From: Chryseobacterium caseinilyticum | GTDB taxonomy: Bacteria > Bacteroidota > Bacteroidia > Flavobacteriales > Weeksellaceae | DNA: 64,000 bases | Assembly (NCBI RefSeq): GCF_014837145.1 | Contig: NZ_JACYFS010000001.1 | Coordinates: 124,001 to 188,000, forward strand | Direction of reading: 5' to 3' | In this document: piece after piece, positions 43,494-52,854 of the stretch | How positions within the stretch are numbered: the stretch's first letter is position 1 | Layout: every line of letters starts with the position of its first letter | Notes under the pieces: model-generated | Told to the model about the DNA's origin: nothing | What the model saw: the letters and a program-made list of their open reading frames with translations, nothing else | Database searches by the model: none | Position numbers and translations under genes: made by a program

Positions 43494-45632
43494 ATGAAGA
43501 AGAGAGTACTGTCAATACTGGCATTATCAGCAATTACAAGCATTTACGCTCAAGAGAAAGATTCTGCAAACCAAAAAAACATCAGTGAAGTTGTTATTAC
43601 CGGACAATACATGCAGCAATCAATCAATAAATCAATATATAAAGTTGAAGTAATTGATGCTGAGATGATCAAAAATATGGCAGTAACTACAGCTGCGGAA
43701 GTTCTTAATCAGAATTTAAACATTCAGATTGCACCAGATCCAAACGGTGACGGAAATTCACGCGCAAATATCATGGGATTGGGATATGAATACACCAAAA
43801 TCTTAATAGATAATATTCCCGTTGTTACAGACAGAGGCAGCGGAAATCAGATGGATTTAAGCAAACTCAATGTCAACAATATTGAACGTATCGAGGTGGT
43901 GAAAGGAGCCATGGGTGTGGAATACGGAAGTAATGCAGTTACAGGTGTCATCAATATTATTACCAAGAAAAATTACAGTAAAAAAGTAAATATAAACCTT
44001 TCACTTCAGGAAGAAACTGTAGGAAAAGACTACGATTGGTTTAAAAAAGGAAACGGAAGACACATTCAGTCTTTAAATTTAGGATATAAAATAAATAATA
44101 ACTGGACCGTTACTGCAGATATCAATCACAACGACTTCCAGGGTTATAAAGGCAGACAGAAAGGATACAAGCATTTTTCTGAAGGCAACGACGGTTTGAG
44201 AGGTTATGAATGGCTTCCTAAAGATATTCTGACGACCAACGCGGCAATTAGATATGCTAAAAATAATACGACTTTATTTTATAAAGTTAACTTTTTAAGA
44301 GAAAATTTAAATTCAAGAAATAAGGTAGTACAGGAATTTCCACTGAGTGGAGGAAACCGTACTTACGTTGCAGATGATACAGATTTCTTTACAAACCGTT
44401 GGATTCATCAGTTTAATATTCAGACCAAGCTGGGAAGAATCAATTATTTAGGAGATTTTTCTTATCAGACTCAAAAAAGAGAAAATCAGGATTACAGATT
44501 TGATGTTCCCAACAGAACAGAACTTTCCAGAGCAGAAAAAAATACTTTTTATGACTCTAAGGTTTTGTATTCAAGAGGGATGTTCAGTAATTTCTTAGAC
44601 AGCGAGAAAATTAATTTCCAGCTGGGATATGAATTAGACAGAACAAGTGGCTTTGCTTCTGCAGCGATACTTACAAATAATACCGCAAACGTAGATAATA
44701 TCAACAGAGCAATCTTCAGCTATGCCAATTTTATTTCTGCAGAATGGAAAGTTTCTGACGACATATCTTTAAGACCGGGATATCGTCTGGCACTAAGCGA
44801 CAGATTCGATTCTCAGTCTAATTACTCATTAACTGCCCGCTACAGTACTTCCGAAAAATCAGATTTAAGAGCAGTATTCGGATCTTCCAACAGATTTCCA
44901 ACGTATGAAGAACTCTATTCTTATACAGTAGATTCCAACCATGATATCAGAGGAAACGAAAATTTAAAACCAGAGACAGGATATTCCGTAGGTTTATTTT
45001 GGGATTATAAAACCAAAACCGACAGCAACTGGAAGTTTGATGTAAACCTTTCGGGAATGTACCTCGATGTTCAGGACAGAATTCAACAGGCAGTTATAAG
45101 CAACAGCCCATTAAGAATCACTTTCTTAAATATCAATAAATATAATTCACTGATTTTCGGAGGTGGTTTTACAGCTAAAAAAGATAATTTCTCTTTCAAT
45201 GCCGGCGTTTCTGTAATGGGGATTTCTCAGGAGTTAGTTGCCGGAAATGTAACCTCACCGGATGATTACAACTTTTACACTGAAGCGAATCTGGCAGCGA
45301 ACTATACACTTCCTCAAACAAAAACTTTATTTGCCTTGTATTACAAATACACCGGTGTAATGAAGCAGTTTGTACAGGAGTCTAACAATGATCTTTCCGC
45401 ACCTGCGAAATTTGTTCTGGGTGAAGCAGGAGATTTTAATATGTTGAATTTTACAGTTTCTCAGCCATTCTTCAACAACCGTTTTGAAGTGGCAGCAGGG
45501 ATCAAAAATATATTTGATGTAAGTACTTTGAGAAATACTATTGTACAGGGCGATGCTCACAATGCAGCTTTAGGAAATCAAAACCTTTTTTATGGCAGAA
45601 GTTATTTCGCCAGATTAAACTATAACTTTTAA
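43494..45632 (+). CDS. hmuR: TonB-dependent outer-membrane receptor, probably for haem
   Basis: Starting at the ATG at 43494 (MKKRVLSILALSAITSIYAQ, a good signal peptide) the protein has 712 residues; seven upstream residues in the longer frame are not needed. The plug covers about 35-150, with the ERIEVVKGAMGVEYGSNAVT segment, and a 22-strand barrel follows, ending in an aromatic residue (NYNF). In the barrel, RFPTYEELY, a following NHD histidine and NENLKPE resemble the FRAP-His-NPNL signature of haem receptors. It heads the haem operon, 10 bases before the HmuY-type gene. The substrate is inferred from these neighbours and the motif. Confidence 0.9.
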   Translation: MKKRVLSILALSAITSIYAQEKDSANQKNISEVVITGQYMQQSINKSIYKVEVIDAEMIKNMAVTTAAEVLNQNLNIQIAPDPNGDGNSRANIMGLGYEYTKILIDNIPVVTDRGSGNQMDLSKLNVNNIERIEVVKGAMGVEYGSNAVTGVINIITKKNYSKKVNINLSLQEETVGKDYDWFKKGNGRHIQSLNLGYKINNNWTVTADINHNDFQGYKGRQKGYKHFSEGNDGLRGYEWLPKDILTTNAAIRYAKNNTTLFYKVNFLRENLNSRNKVVQEFPLSGGNRTYVADDTDFFTNRWIHQFNIQTKLGRINYLGDFSYQTQKRENQDYRFDVPNRTELSRAEKNTFYDSKVLYSRGMFSNFLDSEKINFQLGYELDRTSGFASAAILTNNTANVDNINRAIFSYANFISAEWKVSDDISLRPGYRLALSDRFDSQSNYSLTARYSTSEKSDLRAVFGSSNRFPTYEELYSYTVDSNHDIRGNENLKPETGYSVGLFWDYKTKTDSNWKFDVNLSGMYLDVQDRIQQAVISNSPLRITFLNINKYNSLIFGGGFTAKKDNFSFNAGVSVMGISQELVAGNVTSPDDYNFYTEANLAANYTLPQTKTLFALYYKYTGVMKQFVQESNNDLSAPAKFVLGEAGDFNMLNFTVSQPFFNNRFEVAAGIKNIFDVSTLRNTIVQGDAHNAALGNQNLFYGRSYFARLNYNF

Positions 45633-45642
45633 AATATTGAAA

Positions 45643-46764
45643 ATGAAAAAAATACTTTTTGGATTATTGGTGGGAACCGCTTTGCTTTCAACATCTTGTA
45701 TCAATGATAACGAAGATGCCGTTGCAGTAGCGCCAATCGATGGAGCTTTGGTAAATTTAAGTGTTGGCGGAGCTACACAGCCAAATCAAATCTGGTTTGA
45801 TTTAAGCGAAAACCAATTCATCAAAACAAAAAGAACCGACTGGGATTTTGCTTTCTATTCAGGAAGTTCATTTAAAGTAATTTTAAACTCATCTATTCAG
45901 ATGGCGGCTACAAAAATTCCTGATGCAACCAATATTGATGCGGTTACTACTGCAAATGTTGCTGCTCTTCAGCCTTTGGTTCAGGTAGCCAGTTTCAGTG
46001 CTGCCAACGAAGCTTATATTGATGATGTTGCAGGAAATTTTCCTACAGGTTACACCGCTATCGGTGAAGTGAAATCTTTAGATTCGGACAATGGAATTTA
46101 TCTTGTAAATATGGGGAAAGACGTTTACCACGGCGCTGTAGCAGTCGGTGCAGTTACATATAACGGTGATCCGAGAGGCTGGATGAAAATCCAGGTGGTA
46201 AGATCAGGCGAAGGTTACAAAATAAAATATGCTAAGCTGGATGATACCACACACAAAGAATTTACCGTTGCTAAAAATCAGTTATACAACTACAGCTTTG
46301 TTACCTTGAATCATCTTACTGCTCAACCGGCAGCACAGGTTTCTATCCAACCGGAAAAAAAGAAATGGGATCTTTGCTTTTCAGTGGGTCTAAATATCAT
46401 TCCTGGAACTGGAAGTTATATTTACGCAGATTTTATTCAACATAATAATGTCGGGAATGTAGGTGTTTATGAGGTTAAAGTTACCGCACCGGAAACCGGA
46501 GTTAATGCGTACAATAAATTTGAAGCTGCCAATATTGATCAGTCAAAATTCATCTACAATGACCACAGAGTTTTAGGAGCTAACTGGAGATCAACTGCGG
46601 GCGTAAACGGTCCTGAAGTGCTTGGAGACCGTTTCTACGTTGTAAAAGATGCAGACGGATATTATTTCAAACTGAGATTCACAAGATTAACAAAAGCAAC
46701 CACCGACAGCCAGGGAACTGCAGGCGAAAGAGGATACCCGTCATTTGAATTTAAACCTTTGTAA
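45643..46764 (+). CDS. hmuY: HmuY-family haem-binding lipoprotein
   Basis: I prefer the second methionine (MKKILFGLLVGTALLSTSC) as start, giving 373 residues; the lipobox is LSTSC. HmuY proteins are surface or periplasmic lipoproteins that take haem from host proteins and pass it to the receptor. Conserved features are WFDLSEN, the TDWDFAFYSG segment and the repeat-like second half with KKWDLCFSVGLN. This protein is about 370 residues, longer than Porphyromonas HmuY, apparently because the domain is repeated. Its position after the receptor is as in hmuYR. The residues that bind haem cannot be identified with confidence. Confidence 0.87.
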   Translation: MKKILFGLLVGTALLSTSCINDNEDAVAVAPIDGALVNLSVGGATQPNQIWFDLSENQFIKTKRTDWDFAFYSGSSFKVILNSSIQMAATKIPDATNIDAVTTANVAALQPLVQVASFSAANEAYIDDVAGNFPTGYTAIGEVKSLDSDNGIYLVNMGKDVYHGAVAVGAVTYNGDPRGWMKIQVVRSGEGYKIKYAKLDDTTHKEFTVAKNQLYNYSFVTLNHLTAQPAAQVSIQPEKKKWDLCFSVGLNIIPGTGSYIYADFIQHNNVGNVGVYEVKVTAPETGVNAYNKFEAANIDQSKFIYNDHRVLGANWRSTAGVNGPEVLGDRFYVVKDADGYYFKLRFTRLTKATTDSQGTAGERGYPSFEFKPL

Positions 46765-46896
46765 TATTTAATTTAAAAAAAAATTTCCTCCCTTTAGGTC
46801 GGGCAAAGAAAAATTCTTTTAAAATCTCAATATTTAAACTTCAAGCATCCATCATCCATCACCCAACATTTAAACATCTAATAAATCAAATAAACA

Positions 46897-47775
46897 ATGA
46901 AAAAATTCATTCTTGCAGCTTCTGTCCTTATCGCAGTTTATTCCTGCAAAAAAGAAGACTCAAAAGCTACAGAACATAATACCGAAGCAAAATCAGAAGC
47001 TCCGAAAACTAACCATAAAATCGTAACCTTGAACGGCGGAATTACAGAAATCGTTGCCGCTTTGGGTCACGAAAAAGAAATTGTTGCAACAGACGTAACA
47101 AGTACTTATCCGGAAGGTTTAAAAACTTCAGCGGAAAATTTAGGTCACGTAAGATCAATAACAATTGAACCGATTATGGCTGTTTCTCCAACCCTTATTT
47201 TGGCTTCAGATAAAGACATTAACCCGGATTTAATGGGGAAAATCAAATCTTCAGGAATAAAAACAGAAACTTTCAAACAGGAATATACTGTTGAAGGAAC
47301 CAAAAAATTAATCGCTGACGTTGCAAAAGCCATCGGAAATAATGATTATCAGAAATTAACTGATAAAATTGATACTGATTTAGCACAGGTTCAGACATTG
47401 AGTAAGAAACCAAAAGTTCTCTTCATCTACGCAAGAGGGAACATGATGATGGTTTCAGGTAGAAACACACCAATGGCAGCATTGATCGGTATTGCAGGCG
47501 GAGAAAATGCAGTGAATGATTTTGAAGATTTCAAACCATTGACTCCGGAAGCCGTTGTAAAAGCAAATCCGGATGTATTATTCCTTTTCACAAGCGGATT
47601 GGAAAGCTCAGGAGGAATCGAAGGTGTTCTGAAAGCTCCTGGAGTTGCACAAACCAACGCCGGAAAAAACAAAAAAGTAATCGCTATGGATGGAGGCCTT
47701 ATTTCAGGTTTCGGACCAAGACTGGGAGAGGCTGCAGTTTCATTAAACAAACTTTTAATTGAAAACGCACAGTAA
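46897..47775 (+). CDS. hmuT: Haem ABC transporter substrate-binding lipoprotein HmuT
   Basis: 292 residues. Lipobox VYSC near residue 16. It shows the periplasmic binding protein fold of the FecB/BtuF type: KIVTLNGGITEIVAALG near the start, EPIMAVSPTLILASD, then PDVLFLFTSGLESSGG. It delivers haem to the HmuUV importer. The 132-base gap after hmuY is the longest in the operon. The gene end overlaps the permease start by 17 bases. Confidence 0.92.
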   Translation: MKKFILAASVLIAVYSCKKEDSKATEHNTEAKSEAPKTNHKIVTLNGGITEIVAALGHEKEIVATDVTSTYPEGLKTSAENLGHVRSITIEPIMAVSPTLILASDKDINPDLMGKIKSSGIKTETFKQEYTVEGTKKLIADVAKAIGNNDYQKLTDKIDTDLAQVQTLSKKPKVLFIYARGNMMMVSGRNTPMAALIGIAGGENAVNDFEDFKPLTPEAVVKANPDVLFLFTSGLESSGGIEGVLKAPGVAQTNAGKNKKVIAMDGGLISGFGPRLGEAAVSLNKLLIENAQ

Positions 47776-48799
47776 ATTATTTTTTTATATTACACTAAGT
47801 GCCATACTGCTTGTTTTAATAGCAGTATGGTCTCTTGGTACAGGAGTTTATGATTTCGGAGGTAAATCTGCTTTTGAAGTTCTGGGAAAAGTAATCAGAG
47901 GAGATTCAGATCTTTCCATGAGCGATAAATATGTAGTCTGGGATGTAAGAGCAGCAAGAATTGTAATGGCAATCCTTATCGGAAGTATGCTTTCGGTATC
48001 GGGCACCATCCTGCAGGGATTATTCAGAAACCCATTGGCAACAGGAGATTTAATCGGACTTACGGCGGGAGCAACGCTGATGGCAGCAATTACAATTGTT
48101 TTAGGAGGATATTTCAGAGAATATCTTCCTGAAGCAGTGCAGTTTTCGCTTGTCGGGATTGCAGCTTTCGTGGGTTCTCTACTCGCCATGCTGTTGGTTT
48201 ACAGAATTTCCACGAGCGGAGGCAAAACCAATGTTGTCATGATGTTGCTCAGCGGTGTCGCAATTTCAGCTATAGGATTTTCCATTGTCGGATTTCTGAT
48301 TTATATTTCAAAAGACGATCAGCTGAGAGATTTAACATTCTGGAACATGGGAAGTCTTGCCGGTGCAACCTGGACGAAAAATGCAATTTTAGCTGTAGTT
48401 CTTATTTTTTCATTCAGTATTCTGCTTCCGAAAGGTAAAGCTTTAAATGCAATGATGCTGGGCGAAAAAGATGCACAACACTTGGGAATTAATGTTGAAA
48501 GACTAAAAAAGCAAATCGTAATAATCGTTTCACTAATGGGGGGAACATGCGTTGCATTTTCAGGAACCATTGGATTTGTAGGTTTAATTGTGCCTTATAT
48601 TTTAAGGCTTTTATTCAAATCAAATTATGGTTTCATTCTCCCGCTTTCAGCTATTTTCGGAAGTATTTTGCTGCTCACTGCAGATACTTTCAGCAGAAGC
48701 ATTGTAGAACCGTCTGAATTGCCGATAGGAATTCTTACAGCCATGATGGGAGCACCGATTTTCATCGCCATTTTAATGAAATTCAAAAAGTCAGTTTAA
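47759..48799 (+). CDS. hmuU: Haem ABC transporter permease HmuU (FecCD family)
   Basis: 346 residues with about ten membrane helices. FecCD signatures are visible: RAARIVMAILIGSMLSVSGT, LQGLFRNPLATGDLIGLTAG and the C-terminal GFVGLIVPYILRLLF. The assigned start is a TTG at 47759, overlapping hmuT; no ATG is nearby and the hydrophobic N-terminus begins directly after it. It imports haem or another iron complex across the inner membrane with HmuV. It shares one base with hmuV. Confidence 0.93.
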   Translation: MKTHSKLFFYITLSAILLVLIAVWSLGTGVYDFGGKSAFEVLGKVIRGDSDLSMSDKYVVWDVRAARIVMAILIGSMLSVSGTILQGLFRNPLATGDLIGLTAGATLMAAITIVLGGYFREYLPEAVQFSLVGIAAFVGSLLAMLLVYRISTSGGKTNVVMMLLSGVAISAIGFSIVGFLIYISKDDQLRDLTFWNMGSLAGATWTKNAILAVVLIFSFSILLPKGKALNAMMLGEKDAQHLGINVERLKKQIVIIVSLMGGTCVAFSGTIGFVGLIVPYILRLLFKSNYGFILPLSAIFGSILLLTADTFSRSIVEPSELPIGILTAMMGAPIFIAILMKFKKSV

Positions 48800-49569
48800 T
48801 GATAAAGGCACAGCAAATCAATTACAGACACAAAGAATTTCACATTCTCAATAATGTGGATGTGTCCTTAGGCTTTGGCGAATTTTTAGCCATCGTTGGT
48901 CCCAACGGAGCGGGAAAATCGAGCCTTCTGAGTGTCTTGGCGAATGAGGTGAAAAGCAGACAGCAGATTTTATTTAAAGATAAAAACATCACCGACTGGA
49001 AAATTACTGAACTTTCTAAACATAAAGCGAAATTTTCCCAGCACAATTCAAACGACATTCCTTTGGAAGTGAAAGATGTTGTGATGATGGGACGTTATCC
49101 TTATTTTGATGCCCAGCCGAAAGAGGAAGATCTTCAGGCAACAGACGAAATGATGCATCAGACCGACGTTTATCATCTGAAAGGCAGAGAATACAATACT
49201 TTGTCTGGCGGTGAAAAGCAGCGGGTGCATTTGTCGAGAGTTTTAGCTCAACTTAAAAATGAAATTACTCAGAAACTTCTTTTTCTGGATGAACCTCTGA
49301 ATAATCTGGATGTAAAACACCAGTACAAAGCTTTGGAGATCATTAAGAATTTTACTCAGAATGAAAATTCGGCAGTAGTCGTTCTTCACGATCTGAATTT
49401 AGCGGCTCAGTACGCCGACAAAATTCTATTGATGAAATCAGGAAAAGTAGCAGCATACGGAACGCCGGAAGAAGTTTTCACTGCAGAAAATATCAGTGAA
49501 GCGTACAATTTTCCATGTACGATTTGCGACCACCCAATCACCAACAACCCAATGATTATTTTTGGATAA
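48799..49569 (+). CDS. hmuV: Haem ABC transporter ATP-binding protein HmuV
   Basis: 256 residues. Walker A is GPNGAGKS (about 34-41), the signature LSGGEKQR lies near 137, Walker B is LLFLDEP, and the H-loop is VVLHDLN. The FTAENISEAYNFP segment near the end is typical of FepC/HmuV-like iron-complex ATPases. It powers HmuU. The start overlaps the hmuU stop by one base, and the methyltransferase gene begins directly afterwards. Confidence 0.94.
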   Translation: MIKAQQINYRHKEFHILNNVDVSLGFGEFLAIVGPNGAGKSSLLSVLANEVKSRQQILFKDKNITDWKITELSKHKAKFSQHNSNDIPLEVKDVVMMGRYPYFDAQPKEEDLQATDEMMHQTDVYHLKGREYNTLSGGEKQRVHLSRVLAQLKNEITQKLLFLDEPLNNLDVKHQYKALEIIKNFTQNENSAVVVLHDLNLAAQYADKILLMKSGKVAAYGTPEEVFTAENISEAYNFPCTICDHPITNNPMIIFG

Positions 49570-49570
49570 T

Positions 49571-50221
49571 ATGGAAGAAAAAGATTTAAAAATATTAGCT
49601 CAGAATCTTGCGAATCCTGAAGGAGAAACAGGATTAAAAGTAGCTGAAATGATGAATGCCACCAACATCGGAATGACACTGGAAAGCATCAAAACCTTAT
49701 TAATTGAAGACAGTGAGTGCATCCTCGAAATTGGTCACGGAAATGCAGCTCATGTGAAAAGCCTTCTAAATCTGGCAAACGACTTAAAATACGTTGGCAT
49801 CGATATTTCCGAAACCATGCATAAAGAAGCCCGGAGATTAAATGAAGAATTTAAAGATCAGGCTGAATTTGTACTGTATGAAGGAACGGTATTGCCTTTT
49901 GAAGACAAGACTTTCGATAAAATTTTTACCGTCAACACCGCTTATTTCTGGAAACAGCCTGTAGAATATTTAAACGAAATTTACCGCGTTTTAAAAGATA
50001 ACGGAACCTTCGTTCTTACCTTCGGACAGCGTGATTTTATGGAAACTCTGCCTTTCACGCAGTATGATTTTAAACTCTACAACTCCGATGAAATGGAAGA
50101 AACAGTTTCTAAAAGTCATTTCAAAAGAATGAAAATTTCAGAAAAAGAAGAGCAGGTAAAAAGTAAAGCAGACGGCGAAACCGTTACAAGATTATACACA
50201 GTTTTAACAATCAAAAAATAA
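49571..50221 (+). CDS. SAM-dependent methyltransferase inside the haem operon
   Basis: I prefer the ATG at 49571 (MEEKDLKILAQNLANPEGET), one base after hmuV; an upstream ATG at 49562 would overlap. 216 residues of the class I methyltransferase fold: motif I is LEIGHGNAAHVKSL, the acidic residue is in YVGIDISE, and DKIFTVNTAYFWKQP and LKDNGTFVLTFGQRDF follow. The substrate is unknown. The tight spacing on both sides (1 and 4 bases) shows that it is made together with the haem import and haem-handling proteins, so a step in haem processing, or a repair or tailoring reaction tied to it, is the inference. Confidence 0.82.
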   Translation: MEEKDLKILAQNLANPEGETGLKVAEMMNATNIGMTLESIKTLLIEDSECILEIGHGNAAHVKSLLNLANDLKYVGIDISETMHKEARRLNEEFKDQAEFVLYEGTVLPFEDKTFDKIFTVNTAYFWKQPVEYLNEIYRVLKDNGTFVLTFGQRDFMETLPFTQYDFKLYNSDEMEETVSKSHFKRMKISEKEEQVKSKADGETVTRLYTVLTIKK

Positions 50222-50225
50222 ATAG

Positions 50226-51254
50226 ATGAGCACTTTAGTTAACGAATTAAAAGAAAAATGGGAAGCTCTGAAAGCTGAAAACCCACATTTGAGAATAAGA
50301 AATGCCGCAGAACAGTTGGGCGTAAGCGAAGCTGAATTGTTGGCAACCAACGTCGGAGAGGGCGTTACTATTTTAAAACCTGAATTTGCCAACATCTTAA
50401 CCGAAGTTGAGCAGTTAGGAAAAGTAATGGCTCTAACGAGAAACGACGAATGCGTTCACGAAAGAAAAGGCGTTTACAAAAATGGAGATTTCAGCAGTCC
50501 ACACGCGCAACTCTTTGTAAATGAAGATATCGATTTGAGAATTTTCCAGAATCACTGGAAATCAGCTTTTGGAGTAGTGGAAGGCGACAGAAAAAGCCTT
50601 CAGTTCTTCGGAAAAGACGGTTTGGCATTGCACAAAATCTATTTAACGAAGGACAGCAACGCTGAAGCTTTCGATACGATTGTTGAGAAATTTAAGGCTG
50701 AAGATCAAAATATTGCTTTAGAAATGGAAACTGTTGCTCCAAAAGCTGAAGAAAAAGCAGATTCTGAAATTGATGTGGAAGGCTTCCAAAAAGCATGGAC
50801 GGAGTTAAAGGATACTCACGATTTCTTTATGATGACCAGAAAATTCGGTGTCTCCAGAACTCAGGCTTTGAGACTGGCTCCTGAAGGTTATGCCAAGAAA
50901 ATCGACAGTTCAAAGGTAGTAAATGTGTTGGAAGAAGCTTCTGACAAAGCACTTCCTATCATGATTTTCGTTGGAAACAGAGGAATCATCCAGATCCACA
51001 CGGGAGAAGTGAAGAAAACAATGTGGCACCAGCAGTGGTTCAACGTGATGGATCCAGATTTTAATTTACACCTTGACGTAACCAAAATCACCGAAGCTTG
51101 GATCGTAAAAAAACCAACTGAAGATGGGGAAGTAACGGCAATTGAAGTATTCAACAAAGAAGGAGATTTCATTGTACAGTTCTTCGGAAAAAGAAAACCT
51201 GGAATCCCTGAACTGCAGGAGTGGAAAGACCTGGTAGCAGGTTTGGAAAACTAA
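50226..51254 (+). CDS. hmuS: HmuS/ChuS-type haem-degrading or haem-carrying protein
   Basis: 342 residues with two HemS domains of about 150 residues each, starting LKEKWEALKAENPHLRIRNA and, after a linker, VEGFQKAWTELKDTHDFFMM. Repeated features are an alert LGVSEAELLATNVGE/FGVSRTQALRLAPEG step, a tryptophan-rich MWHQQWF segment and an IQIHTG/ELFV strand. HemS proteins bind haem in the cytoplasm and in some species open its ring. It is the last gene of the operon, and a terminator follows. Confidence 0.92.
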   Translation: MSTLVNELKEKWEALKAENPHLRIRNAAEQLGVSEAELLATNVGEGVTILKPEFANILTEVEQLGKVMALTRNDECVHERKGVYKNGDFSSPHAQLFVNEDIDLRIFQNHWKSAFGVVEGDRKSLQFFGKDGLALHKIYLTKDSNAEAFDTIVEKFKAEDQNIALEMETVAPKAEEKADSEIDVEGFQKAWTELKDTHDFFMMTRKFGVSRTQALRLAPEGYAKKIDSSKVVNVLEEASDKALPIMIFVGNRGIIQIHTGEVKKTMWHQQWFNVMDPDFNLHLDVTKITEAWIVKKPTEDGEVTAIEVFNKEGDFIVQFFGKRKPGIPELQEWKDLVAGLEN

Positions 51255-51278
51255 ATAGATAGTTAGATTAATTGATAT

Positions 51279-51316
51279 AAGGCCGTTTTGTATATTACAG
51301 GGCGGCCTTTTTTGAT
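51279..51316 (+). terminator. Terminator of the haem operon
   Basis: AAGGCCG (51279-51285) pairs with CGGCCTT (51303-51309), followed by TTTTT. The loop is 17 bases. Confidence 0.75.
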
Positions 51317-51369
51317 TTTAAATGTTAGTTTAATGGTTACAAAGCATAATTGAAACTATTCCACTCAGT

Positions 51370-51480
51370 TTGTCATCCCGTAGGGATCTATACAGAATTT
51401 TTAGAGAAGAGCATTGTCGGTTTTTAAGAATTACTTCACACAAAGTACGCGAATTTTGTCATCCCGTAGGGATCTAAGCG
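51370..51480. repeat. Two copies of the TTTGTCATCCCGTAGGGATC word
   Basis: The word occurs near 51370 and 51457. It includes CCCGTAGGG, a short palindrome, and belongs to the family found at 18490, 52967 and 53116. Confidence 0.65.
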
Positions 51481-51517
51481 ATTTTTTGGCAAAACAATCT
51501 TAAAAGTAAATTAATCC

Positions 51518-51916
51518 TCACCAAAAAATATTGTCGCATTCCAAAAGTATATTCTCGTATCCCAAAAGTATATTCTTGTATCCCAAAGGAATATTCTTGA
51601 ATCCCAAAAGAATGTTTTTGCTTCCCAAAAATATATTCTTTCGTCCCAAAGGAATATTCCTGCATACCAAAATAGTATTGTTGTAATGTCAAATAATATT
51701 TTCGCAATGGTGAACAATATTCTTTCGATGGCAAAGAGTATTTTTGCATTGGCGGACTATATTTTTGCGGTGGTAAACAATATTCTTTCGATGGCGAAGA
51801 ATATTTTTGCATTGGCGGACTATTTTCTTGCAATGGCAAACTATATTCTTGTGATGGAAAACTCTATTTTTGCATTGTTATTCAATATTCTTCTCATGGT
51901 AAACATCATTCATCCA
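51518..51916. repeat. Array of nineteen 21-bp units with no indels
   Basis: Every 21 bases from 51518 a unit of the form (T/A)(C/T)(C/G)(C/G)CAAA-nnn-TATTCTT-GnA recurs, and the phase is kept to unit 19 at 51896. Units 2-8 start TCCCAAA and units 9-18 start ATGGCAAA or TTGGCGGA, so the array has two families. Most units contain a near palindrome AAnAATATTCTT. Because 21 is divisible by three, long frames are open on both strands and encode heptads (minus: YSFGIQE-like; plus: NNILSMA/SIFALAD-like). Neither frame has a convincing start signal. The 727-base gap 51255-51981 consists of this, two short repeats and the operon terminator. Confidence 0.85.
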
Positions 51917-51981
51917 AATGATTTGTGATATTTGTGAAACCCATTATCAATATTTGTATTTAAATTATTAAAAAAGAAAAT

Positions 51982-52854
51982 ATGAAAAATATATTAGCAT
52001 TCCTTTTATTAATTGTTTTGTGCTCGGCAAATGCGCAAAACTTCAAACCTTACCAATTCTACGACAAAAAAGGAAAAGAAATAAAAACCGAAAAGCTGAT
52101 CAAAGAATTAGCTGAATACGACGTCGTTTTCTTTGGCGAAAACCATAACAGTTCCATCAATCACTGGCTGCAGCTCAAGATTACCGAAGCATTATTTGAA
52201 AAGAAAAATGGGCAGATTACTCTCGGTGCAGAAATGTTTGAAAGAGACAACCAGCCGCAGTTAGATCAGTATTTAGATGGAAAATTTGATGCGAAAACAT
52301 TAAAAGACTCGGCAAGATTGTGGAACAACTACGCCACAGATTACAAACCTCTGGTTGATTTTGCTAAAGATAAAAAACTGAAGTTCATCGCCACCAATGT
52401 TCCCAGAAAGTACGCTTCCCAAACCTCAAAAGAAGGTCTGGAATCTTTAAATAAATTATCGGCAAAAGAAAAAACTTACATTGCTCAGCTTCCAATAAAA
52501 GTGACGTTGGAAACTCCAGGCTATCCCGAAATGAAAACCATGATGGGCGACCACGCCGATGAAATGAAAGTGATGAATTTCGTCTCCGCACAGGCCATCA
52601 AAGACGCCACTATGGCTGAATCTATCCTGAAAAACCTCCAGTCCGGAAAAACCTTCATCCACTACAACGGAAATTACCACAGCAAAGAATACGGCGGAAT
52701 ATACTGGTACATCAAACAGAAAAATCCCAACCTGAAAATGGCGGTCATCTCCGTCTTCGAATCAGAAGATCCTGAATTAAAAGTTCCTCAGAAAGATTAT
52801 ATCCCCACAGATTTTAATCTCATTATTCCGGAGGATATGACGAAAACTTACTGA
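51982..52854 (+). CDS. ChaN-type haem-binding/Tiki-superfamily protein
   Basis: 290 residues with a signal peptide (KNILAFLLLIVLCSANAQ). It matches the ChaN/DUF399 family: DVVFFGENHNSSINHW near residue 55, LGAEMFERDNQPQLDQYL near 85, and HYNGNYHSKEYGG near 230. A Campylobacter member binds haem, and the fold is related to erythromycin-esterase and Tiki proteases. No lipobox was seen, so it is probably periplasmic. It lies 730 bases after the haem operon on the same strand, and a contribution to haem handling is a reasonable inference. A dispersed repeat starts at its stop codon. Confidence 0.85.
   Translation: MKNILAFLLLIVLCSANAQNFKPYQFYDKKGKEIKTEKLIKELAEYDVVFFGENHNSSINHWLQLKITEALFEKKNGQITLGAEMFERDNQPQLDQYLDGKFDAKTLKDSARLWNNYATDYKPLVDFAKDKKLKFIATNVPRKYASQTSKEGLESLNKLSAKEKTYIAQLPIKVTLETPGYPEMKTMMGDHADEMKVMNFVSAQAIKDATMAESILKNLQSGKTFIHYNGNYHSKEYGGIYWYIKQKNPNLKMAVISVFESEDPELKVPQKDYIPTDFNLIIPEDMTKTY

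Noticed and set aside
51474..51839. 121-residue heptad protein on the minus strand, and an 80-residue one on the plus strand
   Set aside because: Open frames on both strands are expected from a 21-bp period, and neither has a start signal; kept as a repeat, not as genes.
51518..51916. CRISPR array
   Set aside because: Units of 21 bp are contiguous and vary along their whole length, so there is no repeat/spacer alternation.
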